Source of the DNA: Cryptomeria japonica
Taxonomy: Eukaryota; Streptophyta; Pinopsida; Cupressales; Cupressaceae
Assembly (NCBI RefSeq): GCF_030272615.1
Contig: NC_081406.1
Coordinates: 234,732,422 to 234,796,421 of the forward strand
Reading direction: 5' to 3'
Length of the DNA stretch: 64,000 nucleotides
The notes beneath the pieces are model-generated. The model was not told where the DNA came from. It worked only from the letters and a program-made list of their open reading frames with translations, and made no database searches. Shown piece by piece: positions 11,664-22,432 of the stretch. The translations under genes were made by a program, and so were the position numbers. The first letter of the stretch is position 1. Each line of letters begins with the position of its first letter.

Positions 11664-12778
11664 TGTTAGGAACCAAGAAGGACAACTAAGAGTGGGGGGT
11701 GATTCAGTTATGAACTAGTTGTCAATAAATTATAACCCAAAACAAAATATTCCAACTTAAAACTCAATGCTGGTAAAACAAACTTTAATGCCGGTAAAAT
11801 AGATTAACTGTTATAGCAGTACCGGTATAACTTAATGCATGAAACAGTAAGGGAAATAACATCCACAACACATGAAAGATATTTTGATGTGGAAACCCTG
11901 TAAGGGGAAAATCCATGGTGGGAAACCTTACCCACAATTAGATGATACTACTACAGATAGTAAGTGTATACAAATGGGGTCTACACATGCAGAAAGGCCA
12001 ACCGCCTAGAGCTCACTGCTCAATCACAATATAGGAGTCACACTGCCTACAGTTGGATGGTTAAATCTAATGACAATGTACTACTCCAGAATAGCATCTG
12101 CAATACTGGATTCAGTACCAGTTTAAGCTTTGAACATGAGTGTCAAACAGCTTCATAACCTTCCTTCAACCTTCAAATAATATATGCGTGATTCGCACAA
12201 GGATCTGCTTATTTTCTCTCTTCAATATTTGCACACACTCATACCATATATGATCTTCAATAAGATCTTACAATTATTTATACAAAACCTAAGACCAAAT
12301 GTTAAGGTCAACTCATTAATGGTATTAAATTTAAATCAATTACAAAATAATTCTTGATGCGATACAATATGTTGGCCTCAATAAATTTACACAATATCCA
12401 ATCAATAAACCATTTCCAAAATGTGTCGTGTTGATCTAGAACATGATATCTTGTACCAATCCATAACCTAGTCCTATCTCCTAGTAAAGGCAAATCTATC
12501 AACCCGATTAGACCAATAAGCAAAACACCAAATCCAAACATCCAGTCCATGTTTTCGACATAACCAAATGATCTCTAGATGATAACAAGTCATCATCACT
12601 TTCGGTGAGCCATATAACCTGTCGGTGAACATATGTCGGTGAACACAATGTGCCAGTTCAACAATAAACCAATATAACTAGAGTGTCAAATCAACAATGT
12701 AGACCTCCAAAAAGATAAGTGTTGACATCAATGACAAAACCAATGCAACACATGACGAAGTCATCCATAATACCAACA
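11664..12778 (-). repeat. 5' LTR of element C (1115 bp)
   Basis: On the plus strand it runs from TGTTAGGAACC to ATACCAACA. The inner end is followed by the primer site; the outer end abuts sequence homologous to the interior of element D's LTR (12782 matches 26352). Confidence 0.9.
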
Positions 12779-13741
12779 AAAATAATATGTCAACTATCAC
12801 CAATGCAGATTCTGGTAGATGTGTCTGTTGATGGACAAAATACTTTCCTTCTTGCTGATGAGACATATTGATGACACCAATTCATCACACTCCAACTGTT
12901 CTCCATCAACCCTCCTTCAACATTATGGTATCACCATATATATTCCTGTATATTTACAATCATCCTTCTTCATCAAACCGGTTCTCCTCTCAATTGGTTT
13001 GTTAGGATGACAAACACACCATCTCAACATCTCATTCTTCCTTCAATGTCTCGATAGAACACCTTGTTTTCACTTGCTTATCTGTTGTGCATTTATGATC
13101 TCATGCTTTGGAGGTTTCCTCATCTTCCACTTGTACATCCAGTCATTGCATGCAATCACTTGTCTATCTCAGGGAATCATTTTGTTCTTACAAGTGTGAC
13201 TTTATCGAGGGGAGAATACATCTTCAACATGACATATGTCCTAGTGGTTTTCCATATATCATCCTACACATACAGGTAATAGAGTTTGATAAGCTATCAC
13301 CTATCCTATGATAGCTCCTTCATCTAGTAGGAGTCCTACTAGTTAGCCTTACACTAGCATTCTGGTGGCCTGCTCATACTTCACCTTCGGTGTTGATGTA
13401 ATCCAAATAGCATTCCACCACTTCAGCACAATCAATGCCCATCATGTAATCTCTTCATTCCATTTGTATGCAACACCATATCAACAACCCTTTTATAGAA
13501 TGATCACTTTACTGCACCTCTAGCATACTGATACACACTGGTTCTTTCTTCTACATGAAGTTGGTCACCTAGTTGTCACTAATAACAATACATCAACTCT
13601 TCTCCCATACCGATCCATTTTCTATTCTGATTGACATCAAACTCTAATGCCAACAACCTCTTATTCACTAGTTGACACCAATGTCAGTGATACCGGTAAC
13701 ATCCTATACTGAATGATATCAATGACAACACAATGCCAACA
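12779..13741 (-). repeat. 3' LTR of element D, truncated by element C
   Basis: It is collinear with 26352-27308 to within a few bases (959 against 956) and ends in CCAACA next to a polypurine tract. ORFs here are short and unrelated to any protein. Confidence 0.82.
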
Positions 13742-13765
13742 CTCTCGTCCTTTGGAATTGATGTC

Positions 13766-14750
13766 AACACATGTAGTATCTAGTATACTACATTATCTTT
13801 CTCCCCCTTTGATAACAGTGGCAAAGGGAACTATCAAGATGACATTCCTCCTTGTATCTACCGAGCACTGACAAAAAAATTTCTCCCCCTTTTTACCGGG
13901 TGCATATCCCCCTTTGAAGATTATCTACAACATCATCTAAATCATTAACACTTGAGATGGAAAGCTTAGGTACCAAACAACCCTTAGCATCACAAATTGG
14001 TCTCTCTCCTTCTTATGCTCAGAACCAGTTTAGGAATGAATTTCTTCTCTTATGCATGTGGTCCTACCAGTTTGTTAGACTTCTTGTACTTTAAACTGAT
14101 GACCCATAGTCAGATGATCAATTTATTTTTGCTTATTATCAAGCATCTGCTTGATCTTCTTCTATGTTCAGTATATCTAATATCAATCTAAAAATGTGGC
14201 CCTAAACCCCCCTGAAACAAAGACCTCTGATCATCATTTATTTAATCAGATCCTAAACCAGGACTCACATCTATACCTATGACATCCATCATCATGACCA
14301 CAATGCCAATTGCAGGTCACATATCCAACCGATTGACCCAGAAAGATTACAACAAATATGGTCAACTACCAGAAAAATACAATATCAATCAAGAAATTTC
14401 CAATACCACCTGAGACATTCTTCACCAATCCACTAGAGCCACAACAAATCCATTACAAACCTTGAATCATCATTCTAAAATGTCGGTAATCAATCATACC
14501 TGTACCATACTGAACACACCAGTCTGTCATACTGACTCAAATCTTTACCAAGACACATCATCCATAATTTTCTGTCTTCTTGTGTCATTTTATTTTGATG
14601 CCAACTACACTTGAAACCATTCATTTACGCAGTATTGATTCATCTTACATCTTGCTATCTTATTTCCTTCCTCTAACTGAAAGCCAATCCGTTCTTCTCT
14701 TCTATTTTTTCCATACATGGGGGTGAGTGATTTGATCAATATGTAGCTCC
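13766..14750 (-). other. 3' internal sequence of element D, no gene seen
   Basis: This is AT-rich sequence with several CT-rich stretches (TCTCCCCCTTT near 13800, 13880 and 13908). No protein resembling ORF-X or pol can be read. It may be a decayed 3' untranslated region or the remains of a lost ORF. Confidence 0.5.
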
Positions 14751-15883
14751 TAATGAATACTAAAAGGGGGGGTAAATTAGTATGCCAATAATCTTTGCAC
14801 TTAAACACTTTGCTAGACTAACAGCAAACCGGTAAAACAGTTTAGCAGACAAACCGGTTAGCACACATTCAAACCAAAAAGAAAATAATGCATTCACCCA
14901 TAGAAGCACAAACACCATAACACAAGAGATTTTGACATGGAAACCCAAATGGGAAAAACCATGGTGAGATGGAACTCACAAGTAACTATCTACATAATAG
15001 GAACCAAACTAGTTAAGGTTAGACCGATTAAGGTCATACAATGTTCTTGACCAGAACAAGTCCTATTAGGTATCTCAATCTCTGTTAGGAGATAAGTTCG
15101 ATTAAAGACTACCTTGCTATAGGATTTTAGATCCATAGAAGTGAACCACCTTGTTAGAGGATTTACAAAAGGCTTTTAGGCCTACCCAGTTAAGGGCTAT
15201 AGACTTGTTGAAGATGTGAGTAATCAACAAATAAGTGATCTAGCAAATAGCATAGATTGCTTGGTTAGATCCTTGATAGCTCATTCCTAATGCATTCTAG
15301 CATTATTTCAGTCTTCTACACATTCATACTCTCTCTAACTCATCAACCACCTTAAACCCTCGCAATAACATCATCAACAAACAACCTAAAACCCTAGACA
15401 TGATGTCCTTATAAAGGAATCTGATTTCATGTCAGTCCAATAGGTTTACAATACAATTTCCTAGGTTCAATGCATCTAGACATATTCAGCAACACGACAC
15501 AAAAAGCACCATTAAAGTGTTGGCACCGTCAAACAATCGGTGGATGGTAACTCATCACAAATGCCAGTTGGTAACTCATCACAGAGTATTATCGGTTCAT
15601 ACAAAATATCAGTTGTCAGTTTGACAAAATGAAGACTGGGAAATATGTGCTCTGCCCCTTTGATCCTTCATACTGCTTGAGATCCTCGAACTGCTTGGGG
15701 TCAACATACCGCTTTAGATCGGTAATCACTTTCTGCAAAACACTAATAGTCTAAGGACTATAATGCATCATACCGGTTGGAATAGGTACCGGTTGAGCTT
15801 TAACTTATACATACAAAAATGATCTTAATGCAAGTGTGTGTCCATCAGTGACAATCACAACATAATCATAAAAAATGCCAACA
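14751..15883 (-). repeat. 3' LTR of element E (1133 bp)
   Basis: It runs from TAATGAATAC (an altered TGATGAATAC) to AATGCCAACA and is collinear with 21177-22304, 27657-28798 and 34211-35350. All four carry the conserved CCTTATAAAGG core. Confidence 0.9.
15408..15418 (-). promoter_or_regulatory. LTR TATA box of the E/F/G family
   Basis: The palindromic CCTTATAAAGG is kept in all four LTRs of the family (also near 21829, 28312 and 34857). It lies about 475 bp from the LTR start in element sense and is the best candidate for the transcription start region. Confidence 0.55.
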
Positions 15884-15910
15884 ATCTCCCCCTTTGGCAT
15901 TGATGGCAAC
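15884..15910 (-). other. Polypurine tract of element E
   Basis: The minus strand reads ATGCCAAAGGGGGAGAT immediately before the LTR start TGTTGGCATT. Confidence 0.85.
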
Positions 15911-16199
15911 ACTTAGGAAATTTTGACATTTAAGTGTTTTACAACAAAAATATGCCAAAATCAAAATTACTCCCCCTAGGCATATACACTATCCCTTTTG
16001 CAGAGAATACAATGTATACGACTTCTTAACAGAAATAACATGAAAGTATACATCAAAACATTCAAAATTTGTACTTCTCCCCCTTTGCCAACAATGACAA
16101 CAAAATATTACAGACTAACACCTGTGTCATTAGTATTAAAAGAATAAGAGTTTATGACAATAAGGAATAAAACTTGTCAAAAACTGATTTATAGACTTG

Positions 16200-19100
16200 C
16201 AAAAATTGTTTCATAGATAAGGACTAGGACTCAAGTAGGGAGGTTGCCACTTCTTTATTTGTTTGCATCTAGGAGACCTGTTCTTCCATGGTGTCCAGTG
16301 TGCTCATCTCTTGAGCCACCGTTAAGGCATCTAGATTTAAATAACATTTCTGAAGTATCTGCAGGCATGGGAGTAGGACCAGTTGGAGTTCCTGCAAATC
16401 TCGAGTCTGGGTGCTTATTTCCAACTCTATTTTGGCAGACTGAATGTGAAACCAATGAACGGTTTGCCCATAAGTTGTAAAAGAGTCATATGGCAACTTG
16501 AAGGTACTCATAAACAACTACAAGTCAGTTTGAAGCTTTTTCTTTTGTGCAAGCACATCATCATAGAAGAGATGGGGTTTGCAAATCTTACTTAGTAGTA
16601 GATTCCCCTCATCCGGAGCATTCCTTATGTCTTTTTGTTCTTTTTGTAGTTCAGACTAGAGCTCACTAAGTTTCTTCACCAGGTTAATGTTGAGAGCCTT
16701 TTGATGCTCTTTCTTGGCATTTGCCTCTGCTACCTCCTCTAAGCTCTACACTTGATCATCCACTACTATGCATAGGAGCTTCAATTAGGCCAATGAAGAG
16801 TTAGTACTGGGGAGGTTTGTGCCGGGTAACAAACCAGTAAGAGTGTCCACCACAGATTGGATCACATCTTCCTCCTTCTTCCTCCTTAACACCTCAAGGC
16901 ATTCCTAAGCAACCTTAATTCTTTGTAGTAGCTCCATTTCACTTGTAGACTGGAGGTCAATGGGACTGGTGAGGTTAGCCGGTTTGGATTGACTACCGGT
17001 TGCCTTTGGAGTCTCCATCTATGTGCTCTTTGCTGCTTCTGCTTCCTTATCTTCCTCTGCCTTCTTCTTCTCTGCTTCTTTTCTCTTTTCCTCTTCCTTA
17101 TCCTCCTTTTCCTTCTTCTTCTCTGCTTCCTTCCTCTTCTCCTCTACCTTATCTTCCTCTTCCTTCTTCTTTTCTACTTCCTTTCACTTCTCCTCTTCCT
17201 TTCTCTTCTCCTCTTCCTTTCTTTTCTTTTCTTCTTCTTCCTTATTCTTCTTGTCCTCTTCCTTTTTCTTCTTCTCCTCTTCATCCTTCTTCTTCTTCTC
17301 CTCTTCATCCTTCTTCTTTTTCTCCTCTTCATTCTTCTTCTTCTTCGATTGCCTCTTTTCTTCCTCCTTTTTGTTCTCAGTTTCCTTTTGCTTTAATTCA
17401 TGTTCTGCTTGCTTCTTCTATCCTGTTGCTTCTGATGGTGTACCCTGAGCAACATCCTCTCCATCTAGAGCATCAACATCAATAGTGTCTATGGGTTCAA
17501 TAACTGGGTTTCCTTCATTGTCAAACACTTCATTCAGTTTAGTTATTGTCGGTTCTTGTTCAGCCTTCCTGTCGGCTTCAGCCACTCGATGCATCTTAAG
17601 AGCTTCTTGAGCAAGAGTGTGTGTATTCTTGAGCACTTCTTGACCCTTACCTTCCAGTAACTGAAGTCTTCTTCTCCTCATGAAGAAGAGGCCTTTGTAT
17701 TTATTCATTACTTCGAATAGTTCTGAATTTGATACATCAGGAAAATGTTCAGCAAAAACTTTCTCTCTCATTTCCTATTCCTTCTCTATGGCAATGTGCC
17801 ATTTATTGTCTAAGGAATTATACAAAGAATCCGGTGTCTCAGATCTAATTTTTGAAGGTGACTAGTCATTAACACATAAATACTTAATGATTTCTTTTTC
17901 AACTGCTTCTTTTTCATCATCATTGAAATCATCAAAATAATCAATCAAATCATTCAACACTTTTCTCCTAATATTTTTGATAGTTCTTTGACAATGTGTC
18001 AATGGTTTGTAGGAGGAGATGTCAATATTTACTGGTGCTGATGATGTTGGTTCATTCTTTGTCTTTTTCTTTACTTGTCTTGTCTTATTGGGTTTTTCCT
18101 CAGACACAGTTTCTTCTGAGTCTAGTAAGGCATTCCTTGTCTTCCTCTTTCTCTCGAAGACTTTGGCAGGTGCCGCTATCGGTTTCTTCTTTGCAGGTGA
18201 TCGCTTGGTTACTTTGGGACTGGCTGTAGTAACTAGTGTCGATGCCGAAGGCACTACCTTTCCTTTGTTGTCAGGGGATTCTTCAACCAGTGCAACCCTT
18301 TCTAGATAGGTACCGGTTCTTTTTGCCTTGGGATCTAGGGGTGAGGCAATTACGGTAGAGGCATACCCATCCAGCATATCATACATCACCTCATAGTCCA
18401 TAGGCTCCACTTCTTCTTGTCTGGGGTCAACGGCCTCCATTATGCATTGATCCATATTGATGATAAAGTAGATATCATCTTCATACTTCTTGACAATGTC
18501 ACTGGATATCCTCATCCTTAGGCTCATCTTGCTTCTGAACTCATCAAAGTACCTATTTAGAACATCATGGTAACTAGTTCCAACTACTTGCAGGCTTTCT
18601 TTGATCTGCTTGGTAATTAGTTGGTCCACAGACCACTAAATATCTCCCACTCCTGGGAAGTAACCTTGGAAATAAAAGAATAATCCAACCAATAGCTGAC
18701 CAAACTTGAACTTCAATGCATTATCCTGTTTGATTGATTTTAGATTCAATAGGAGTTTCCTCTGCATACCAGTGCAGAGGTCGAATGATGCATCTTCCTT
18801 GATCATCCGGTAAGTGGCATTTACCGCTGCAGCAGATACAGAGTTAATTCTACTGGTAGAGAATGTCTAGTATCCAATCACCATGCCTGCACATTTCACG
18901 AGGTCATCCTTGATGGAATTAAAAGTCATTCCTCATGAGTCGCTCACTAAACCGGTGAGCTTGGACATTTCTGTCTTGCTGACCTTCCTAAGGGCTGGCA
19001 CTTCCCCTATATTGCAGAAACTGGTGATGGCATGAATAGCTTGTGGAGTGATATGATGCATTCTCTCCAGGTACATCTTATCACCATGAACTCTACTTAG

Positions 19101-19404
19101 AATGATTCCAATATGATCATCTGTGAAATCCTCAAGGAAGTAAACTGCATTGTGAAGTTTCTTCTTCTCCAAAATGCTATACTCTGGTTTGAACTTTTTA
19201 TCCTTCCCACAGAATGGACCTAGTTGCAAATGGATCACAAGAGACCCTAGGGTCTTTGATTTTGTAGTCTATATAATCTAAAATCTCTTCCTCTACTATA
19301 ACCCTAGCCAGTACTTGTGACAAAGCATCATATTTCGATTTTCTTTGAATGAAATCCATAGAATCGACAGTTGCACTAGAACTATCATGAGATGCAAAAG
19401 CCAT
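16200..19404 (-). pseudogene. ORF-X of element E: unknown protein in the place of pol
   Basis: The likely start is ATG at 19404 (MAFASHDSSSA). One frameshift between 19404 and 19238 and several in-frame stops break an otherwise collinear frame. The parts in order are: an N-terminal domain with HHITPQAIHAITSF and GEVPALRKV (about 19000); a second block with YFDEFRSKMSLRMRISSDIVKKYEDD (about 18480-18560); a basic Ser/Lys linker (about 18060-18300); an acidic helix with FNDDEKEAVEKEIIKYL (about 17890); a Lys/Glu-rich segment (16990-17440); and a helical tail that recurs in element G (16230-16620). Element G carries a close homologue and K a distant one. I recognise no named family; there is no catalytic signature. 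It sits where pol should be. Confidence 0.7.
16989..17420 (-). repeat. Pyrimidine-rich tract encoding the Lys/Glu segment of ORF-X
   Basis: The plus strand is almost pure TC with a degenerate period near 24 bases (for example TCCTCTTCATCCTTCTTCTT repeats at 17275-17340). On the minus strand it encodes Lys/Glu/Asp helices. The Ser- and Leu-rich plus-strand frames are shadows. Confidence 0.8.
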
Positions 19405-19848
19405 GACAAAACAGAAAACTTGAGAAATACCTTTTGGAAATTGATAATTTAGGGCTTTGCGAATTCCACTTTGCTTTCCACTTCATCGGTTGCTAAATCA
19501 CCGCTTTGCATTCTTCTCTTGACCGCTTGTGATTTGCTTTTGAATCTCCTTCAAGGTTTCTAAATTTTTCTGAATCACAGCACAAATCACCTTTTCATTG
19601 CTCTGCACTTGGAAACCTTCTTCGCTCAAGAAATGATAGTGAGAGATGATTTGAAAATTCCTTTTAAACATATTTCTCACCAACCGTAATTAATGCTCCA
19701 CCATTAGGGCATAAACCCTAATTTGCCTTTTACCATTTACGGTCTTCCGCCAAATGATAGGTATCACATATTGGTTAAGGTCTTTTACCGGTGTAAACCG
19801 GGGGTTTGAAACATTTTGCTATTTTCTCCCCCTAAGCTTTTCTAATGC

Positions 19849-21126
19849 TTAGTTTGCTGGTTCCGATATTTCTACACTAGGTGCAGAAACTGGTTCTTCT
19901 TGCAACACTACTGGTTTCTTCTTCCAAGTTTTGTTCATATCTGCTTGAACAGTGTCAATATCAATCTTTCCTTCCAGCGTGACCAGTATATCATCCAATA
20001 TGTTCTTTCTTGATCTGTAAAATATGGCCATGTCACCCGATTTGTTGCAATGATAGAAGACCATTCCAGGTGCTCTCCAAGGTCCATTATTCATGTTGTC
20101 ATTATTCCTCTTGCATGTTGCAACAGTGTGACCATGACCATGATAGACCATACAGTTAGCTCTCCATCTAGTTGCTGCTTGATATCCCTTGCTTCTTGAC
20201 TGATGATTGAAGGCATTAAACCGGTTGTGATTCTGGTTCACAAAAGGTTCAAGACTAGCTCCTTGGGTCCTCTGAGGATATCTACCAATGTTGTTCATAA
20301 CAGACCTGCATTCAAATGCTCTATGCCCAAACTTTTTGCATGCATAACAGTTACCATTGAATCTATAGGATCTAGGATTGTCATTTAGAAAATAAGGAAA
20401 ATTATTATAGGCCTTACTCCTACACACATTGGCAGTATGTCCTTCTTTAAGAGAGTTAAAGCAAATAGGCTTAAACTTTTGCTTACCTTTATCCTTTGAT
20501 GCGGGTTGTTTCTTTGATGCTCCAACATTTGTACCAGAGGTCTCACCTTCCTCATGACTAGAATAACCAAGTCCATCAGTATTCTTGGCAGGTTTGGCAG
20601 ATTCAAGCTTTTGCTCTAGCTTGACAGTACTCTTGTTGAACTTAGCAAGTATTTCCTTTAACTTAGAGAGTTCTTTGGAAATAGCAGCATTTGTTTCCAT
20701 CAAGTTTTCATTCTCAGAGATGGCAATGTTTAGTTCTCCTTGCATGTCTTCCTTTTCCACTTTGCTCACATGGAGTTGAGTAGTTAGGGCACTCATCTCT
20801 TGCTTCAGCTTGGAGATTTCATGATCTTTATCTTTTATCAGATCTTTAGCTTTCCTCTGGTTCTCAAGCTCTTGGCACATTCGGATAGTCACTCCTTCCA
20901 ATTCTTTTCTTAGGTTGCAATTGGATTCATTCAACTTTTCTACTTCTTGAATCAGGGCTTCCATGTCCACTTCATTAGAAGAACTATTTTCAGATAGCTC
21001 CATCAGCTTTTTAGCATGCTCTCTCCTTTTTTCTTGAGAGGCCTTATATTTGACGATAAGATCATCATAGGCTTTCTCAGACTGAGTGAGTCGATGAGTA
21101 AGTTCCCACAATGTGTATTCCCCCAT
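19849..21126 (-). CDS. gag: Gag-like protein with coiled coil and four knuckle positions, intact ORF
   Basis: Reading from ATG at 21126 gives 425 residues without a stop, 50 bp inside the primer site. Residues 1-180 form a long coiled coil (heptads such as LMELSENSSSNEVDMEALIQ). Four zinc-knuckle-like boxes follow: CFNSLKEGHTANVC (~222-235, second Cys is Ser), CYACKKFGHRAFEC (~260-273, complete), CMVYHGHGHTVATC (~325-338, second Cys lost) and a decayed fourth (~357-371). Coiled coil plus knuckles suggests a nucleic-acid-packaging Gag, but there is no copia UBN2/DUF4219-type front domain. Homologues are in G, K and L. The frame being intact while ORF-X is broken may be chance. A TTG 12 bases upstream is a less likely start. 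Confidence 0.75.
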   Translation of the reverse strand: MGEYTLWELTHRLTQSEKAYDDLIVKYKASQEKRREHAKKLMELSENSSSNEVDMEALIQEVEKLNESNCNLRKELEGVTIRMCQELENQRKAKDLIKDKDHEISKLKQEMSALTTQLHVSKVEKEDMQGELNIAISENENLMETNAAISKELSKLKEILAKFNKSTVKLEQKLESAKPAKNTDGLGYSSHEEGETSGTNVGASKKQPASKDKGKQKFKPICFNSLKEGHTANVCRSKAYNNFPYFLNDNPRSYRFNGNCYACKKFGHRAFECRSVMNNIGRYPQRTQGASLEPFVNQNHNRFNAFNHQSRSKGYQAATRWRANCMVYHGHGHTVATCKRNNDNMNNGPWRAPGMVFYHCNKSGDMAIFYRSRKNILDDILVTLEGKIDIDTVQADMNKTWKKKPVVLQEEPVSAPSVEISEPAN

Positions 21127-21161
21127 ATCTCTTTCCAAGTGGTTAAAATTATAGAAAGGTT

Positions 21162-21174
21162 GGCTCTGATACCA
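21162..21174 (-). other. Primer binding site of element E (initiator tRNA-Met)
   Basis: The minus strand reads TGGTATCAGAGCC two bases inside the LTR end. Confidence 0.92.
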
Positions 21175-21176
21175 AT

Positions 21177-22304
21177 TGATGAATACTAAGAGGGGGGTGA
21201 ATTAGTATGCCAATAATCTTTGCACTTAAACACTTTGCTAGACTAACAGTAAACCGGTAAAACAGTTTAGCAGACAAACCAGTTAGCACACATGCAAACC
21301 AAATAGCGAATAATGCATTCACCCACAGAAGCACAAACACCATAACATAAGAGATTTTGATGTGGAAACCCAAATGGGAAAAACCATGGTGAGATGGAAC
21401 TCACAAGTAACTATCTGCAGAACAGGAACCATATTGGTTAAGGTCAGACCGGTTAAGGTCATACAATGTTCTTTACCAGAACAAATCCTGTTAGGAATCT
21501 CAATCTTTGTTAGGAGATAAGTCTAATTGAAGACTACCTTGCTAGAGGATTTTAGATCCGTAGATGTGAACCACCTTGTTAGAGGATTTACAAAAGGCTT
21601 TTAGGCCTACCCGGTTAAGGGCTATAGACTTGTCGAAGATGTTAGTCAACAAGTGAGTGATCTAGAAAATAGCACAGATTGTTTGGTTAGATCCTTGATA
21701 GCTCATTCCTAATGCATTCCAGCATTACTTCAGTCTTCTACACATTCATACTCTCTCTAACTCATCAACCACCTTAAACCCTCACAACAACATCAACAAC
21801 AACAACCTAAAACCCTAGACATGATGTCCTTATAAAGGAATCTAATTTCATGTTGATCCAATAGGATTACAATACAATTTCCTAGGTTTAATGCATCTAG
21901 ACATATTCAGTAACACGACACAAAAAGCATCGTTAAAGTGTTGGCACCATCAAACAATTAGTGGATGGCAACTCATCACAAATGCCAGTTGGTAACTCAT
22001 CACAGAGTATTATCGGTTCATACAAAATACCGGTTGTCAGTTTGACAAAATTAAGATTGGGAAATATGTGTTCTGCCGCTTTGATCCTTCATACCGCTTG
22101 AGATCCTCGAACTGCTTGGGGTCAACATACTGCTTTAGATCGGTAATCACTTTCTGTAAAACACCAATAGTCTAAGGACTATAATGCATCATACCAGTTG
22201 GAACAGGTACCAGTTGAGCTTTAATTTATACATACAAAAATGATCTTAATGTAAGTGTGTGTCCATCAATGACAATCACAACATAATCATAAAAAATGCC
22301 AACA
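21177..22304 (-). repeat. 5' LTR of element E (1128 bp)
   Basis: It runs from TGATGAATAC next to the primer site to AATGCCAACA at 22304, followed by the presumed target duplication actcc. Confidence 0.9.
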
Positions 22305-22432
22305 ACTCCCCCTTAGACCAACATCTCCTTTAGGCATTAGGAGATATCATTTGTGCATTGAATGCTCAGTTTCTGTCCATGCTCTTTTCTTCTTGTGTCT
22401 TCCTCCATACCTTCTTCATCTCTTCTCTTTTC

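Larger units (their letters stand above)
6743..12778 (-). mobile_element. Element C: Ty1/copia element, complete except for an interrupted 3' LTR
   Basis: Reading right to left the order is 5' LTR (11664-12778), initiator-Met primer site, gag, protease, integrase, RT, RNase H, polypurine tract and 3' LTR (6743-7161, the rest displaced by element B). The two LTR segments match base for base in length over the shared ~418 bp. The coding region has several frameshifts and stops. C lies inside the 3' LTR of element D. Confidence 0.88.
12779..14750 (-). mobile_element. Element D, left part: truncated 3' LTR and 3' internal end
   Basis: 12779-13741 matches the last ~960 bp of the LTR at 24774-27308 (for example CAACTATCACCAATGCAGAT and the shared CATGACATATGTCC stretch). 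A polypurine tract complement follows at 13742-13765. The remaining 13766-14750 is internal sequence with no readable protein, ending at the TAATGAATAC edge of element E. Element D continues at 22305. Confidence 0.8.
14751..22304 (-). mobile_element. Element E: complete non-autonomous LTR element with Gag and ORF-X, no pol
   Basis: Both LTRs are present (14751-15883 and 21177-22304), with an initiator-Met primer site at 21162-21174 and a polypurine tract at 15884-15910. The flanks are gctcc (14746-14750) and actcc (22305-22309), a target duplication differing at one base. Inside are an intact Gag ORF and a decayed ORF-X. Nothing resembling protease, integrase, RT or RNase H is visible in any frame, so the enzymes must come from elsewhere. 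By eye the LTRs match at roughly nine positions in ten, so the insertion is old. Confidence 0.85.

Noticed and set aside
16989-17485. Long Ser-, Leu- and Phe-rich plus-strand frames
   Set aside because: They are readings of the pyrimidine-rich strand opposite the Lys/Glu segment of ORF-X; the same happens at 29940-30459.
21127-21138. A start at 21138 for element E's Gag
   Set aside because: The codon there is TTG; the first ATG is at 21126 and corresponds to the ATG at 34160 in element G.
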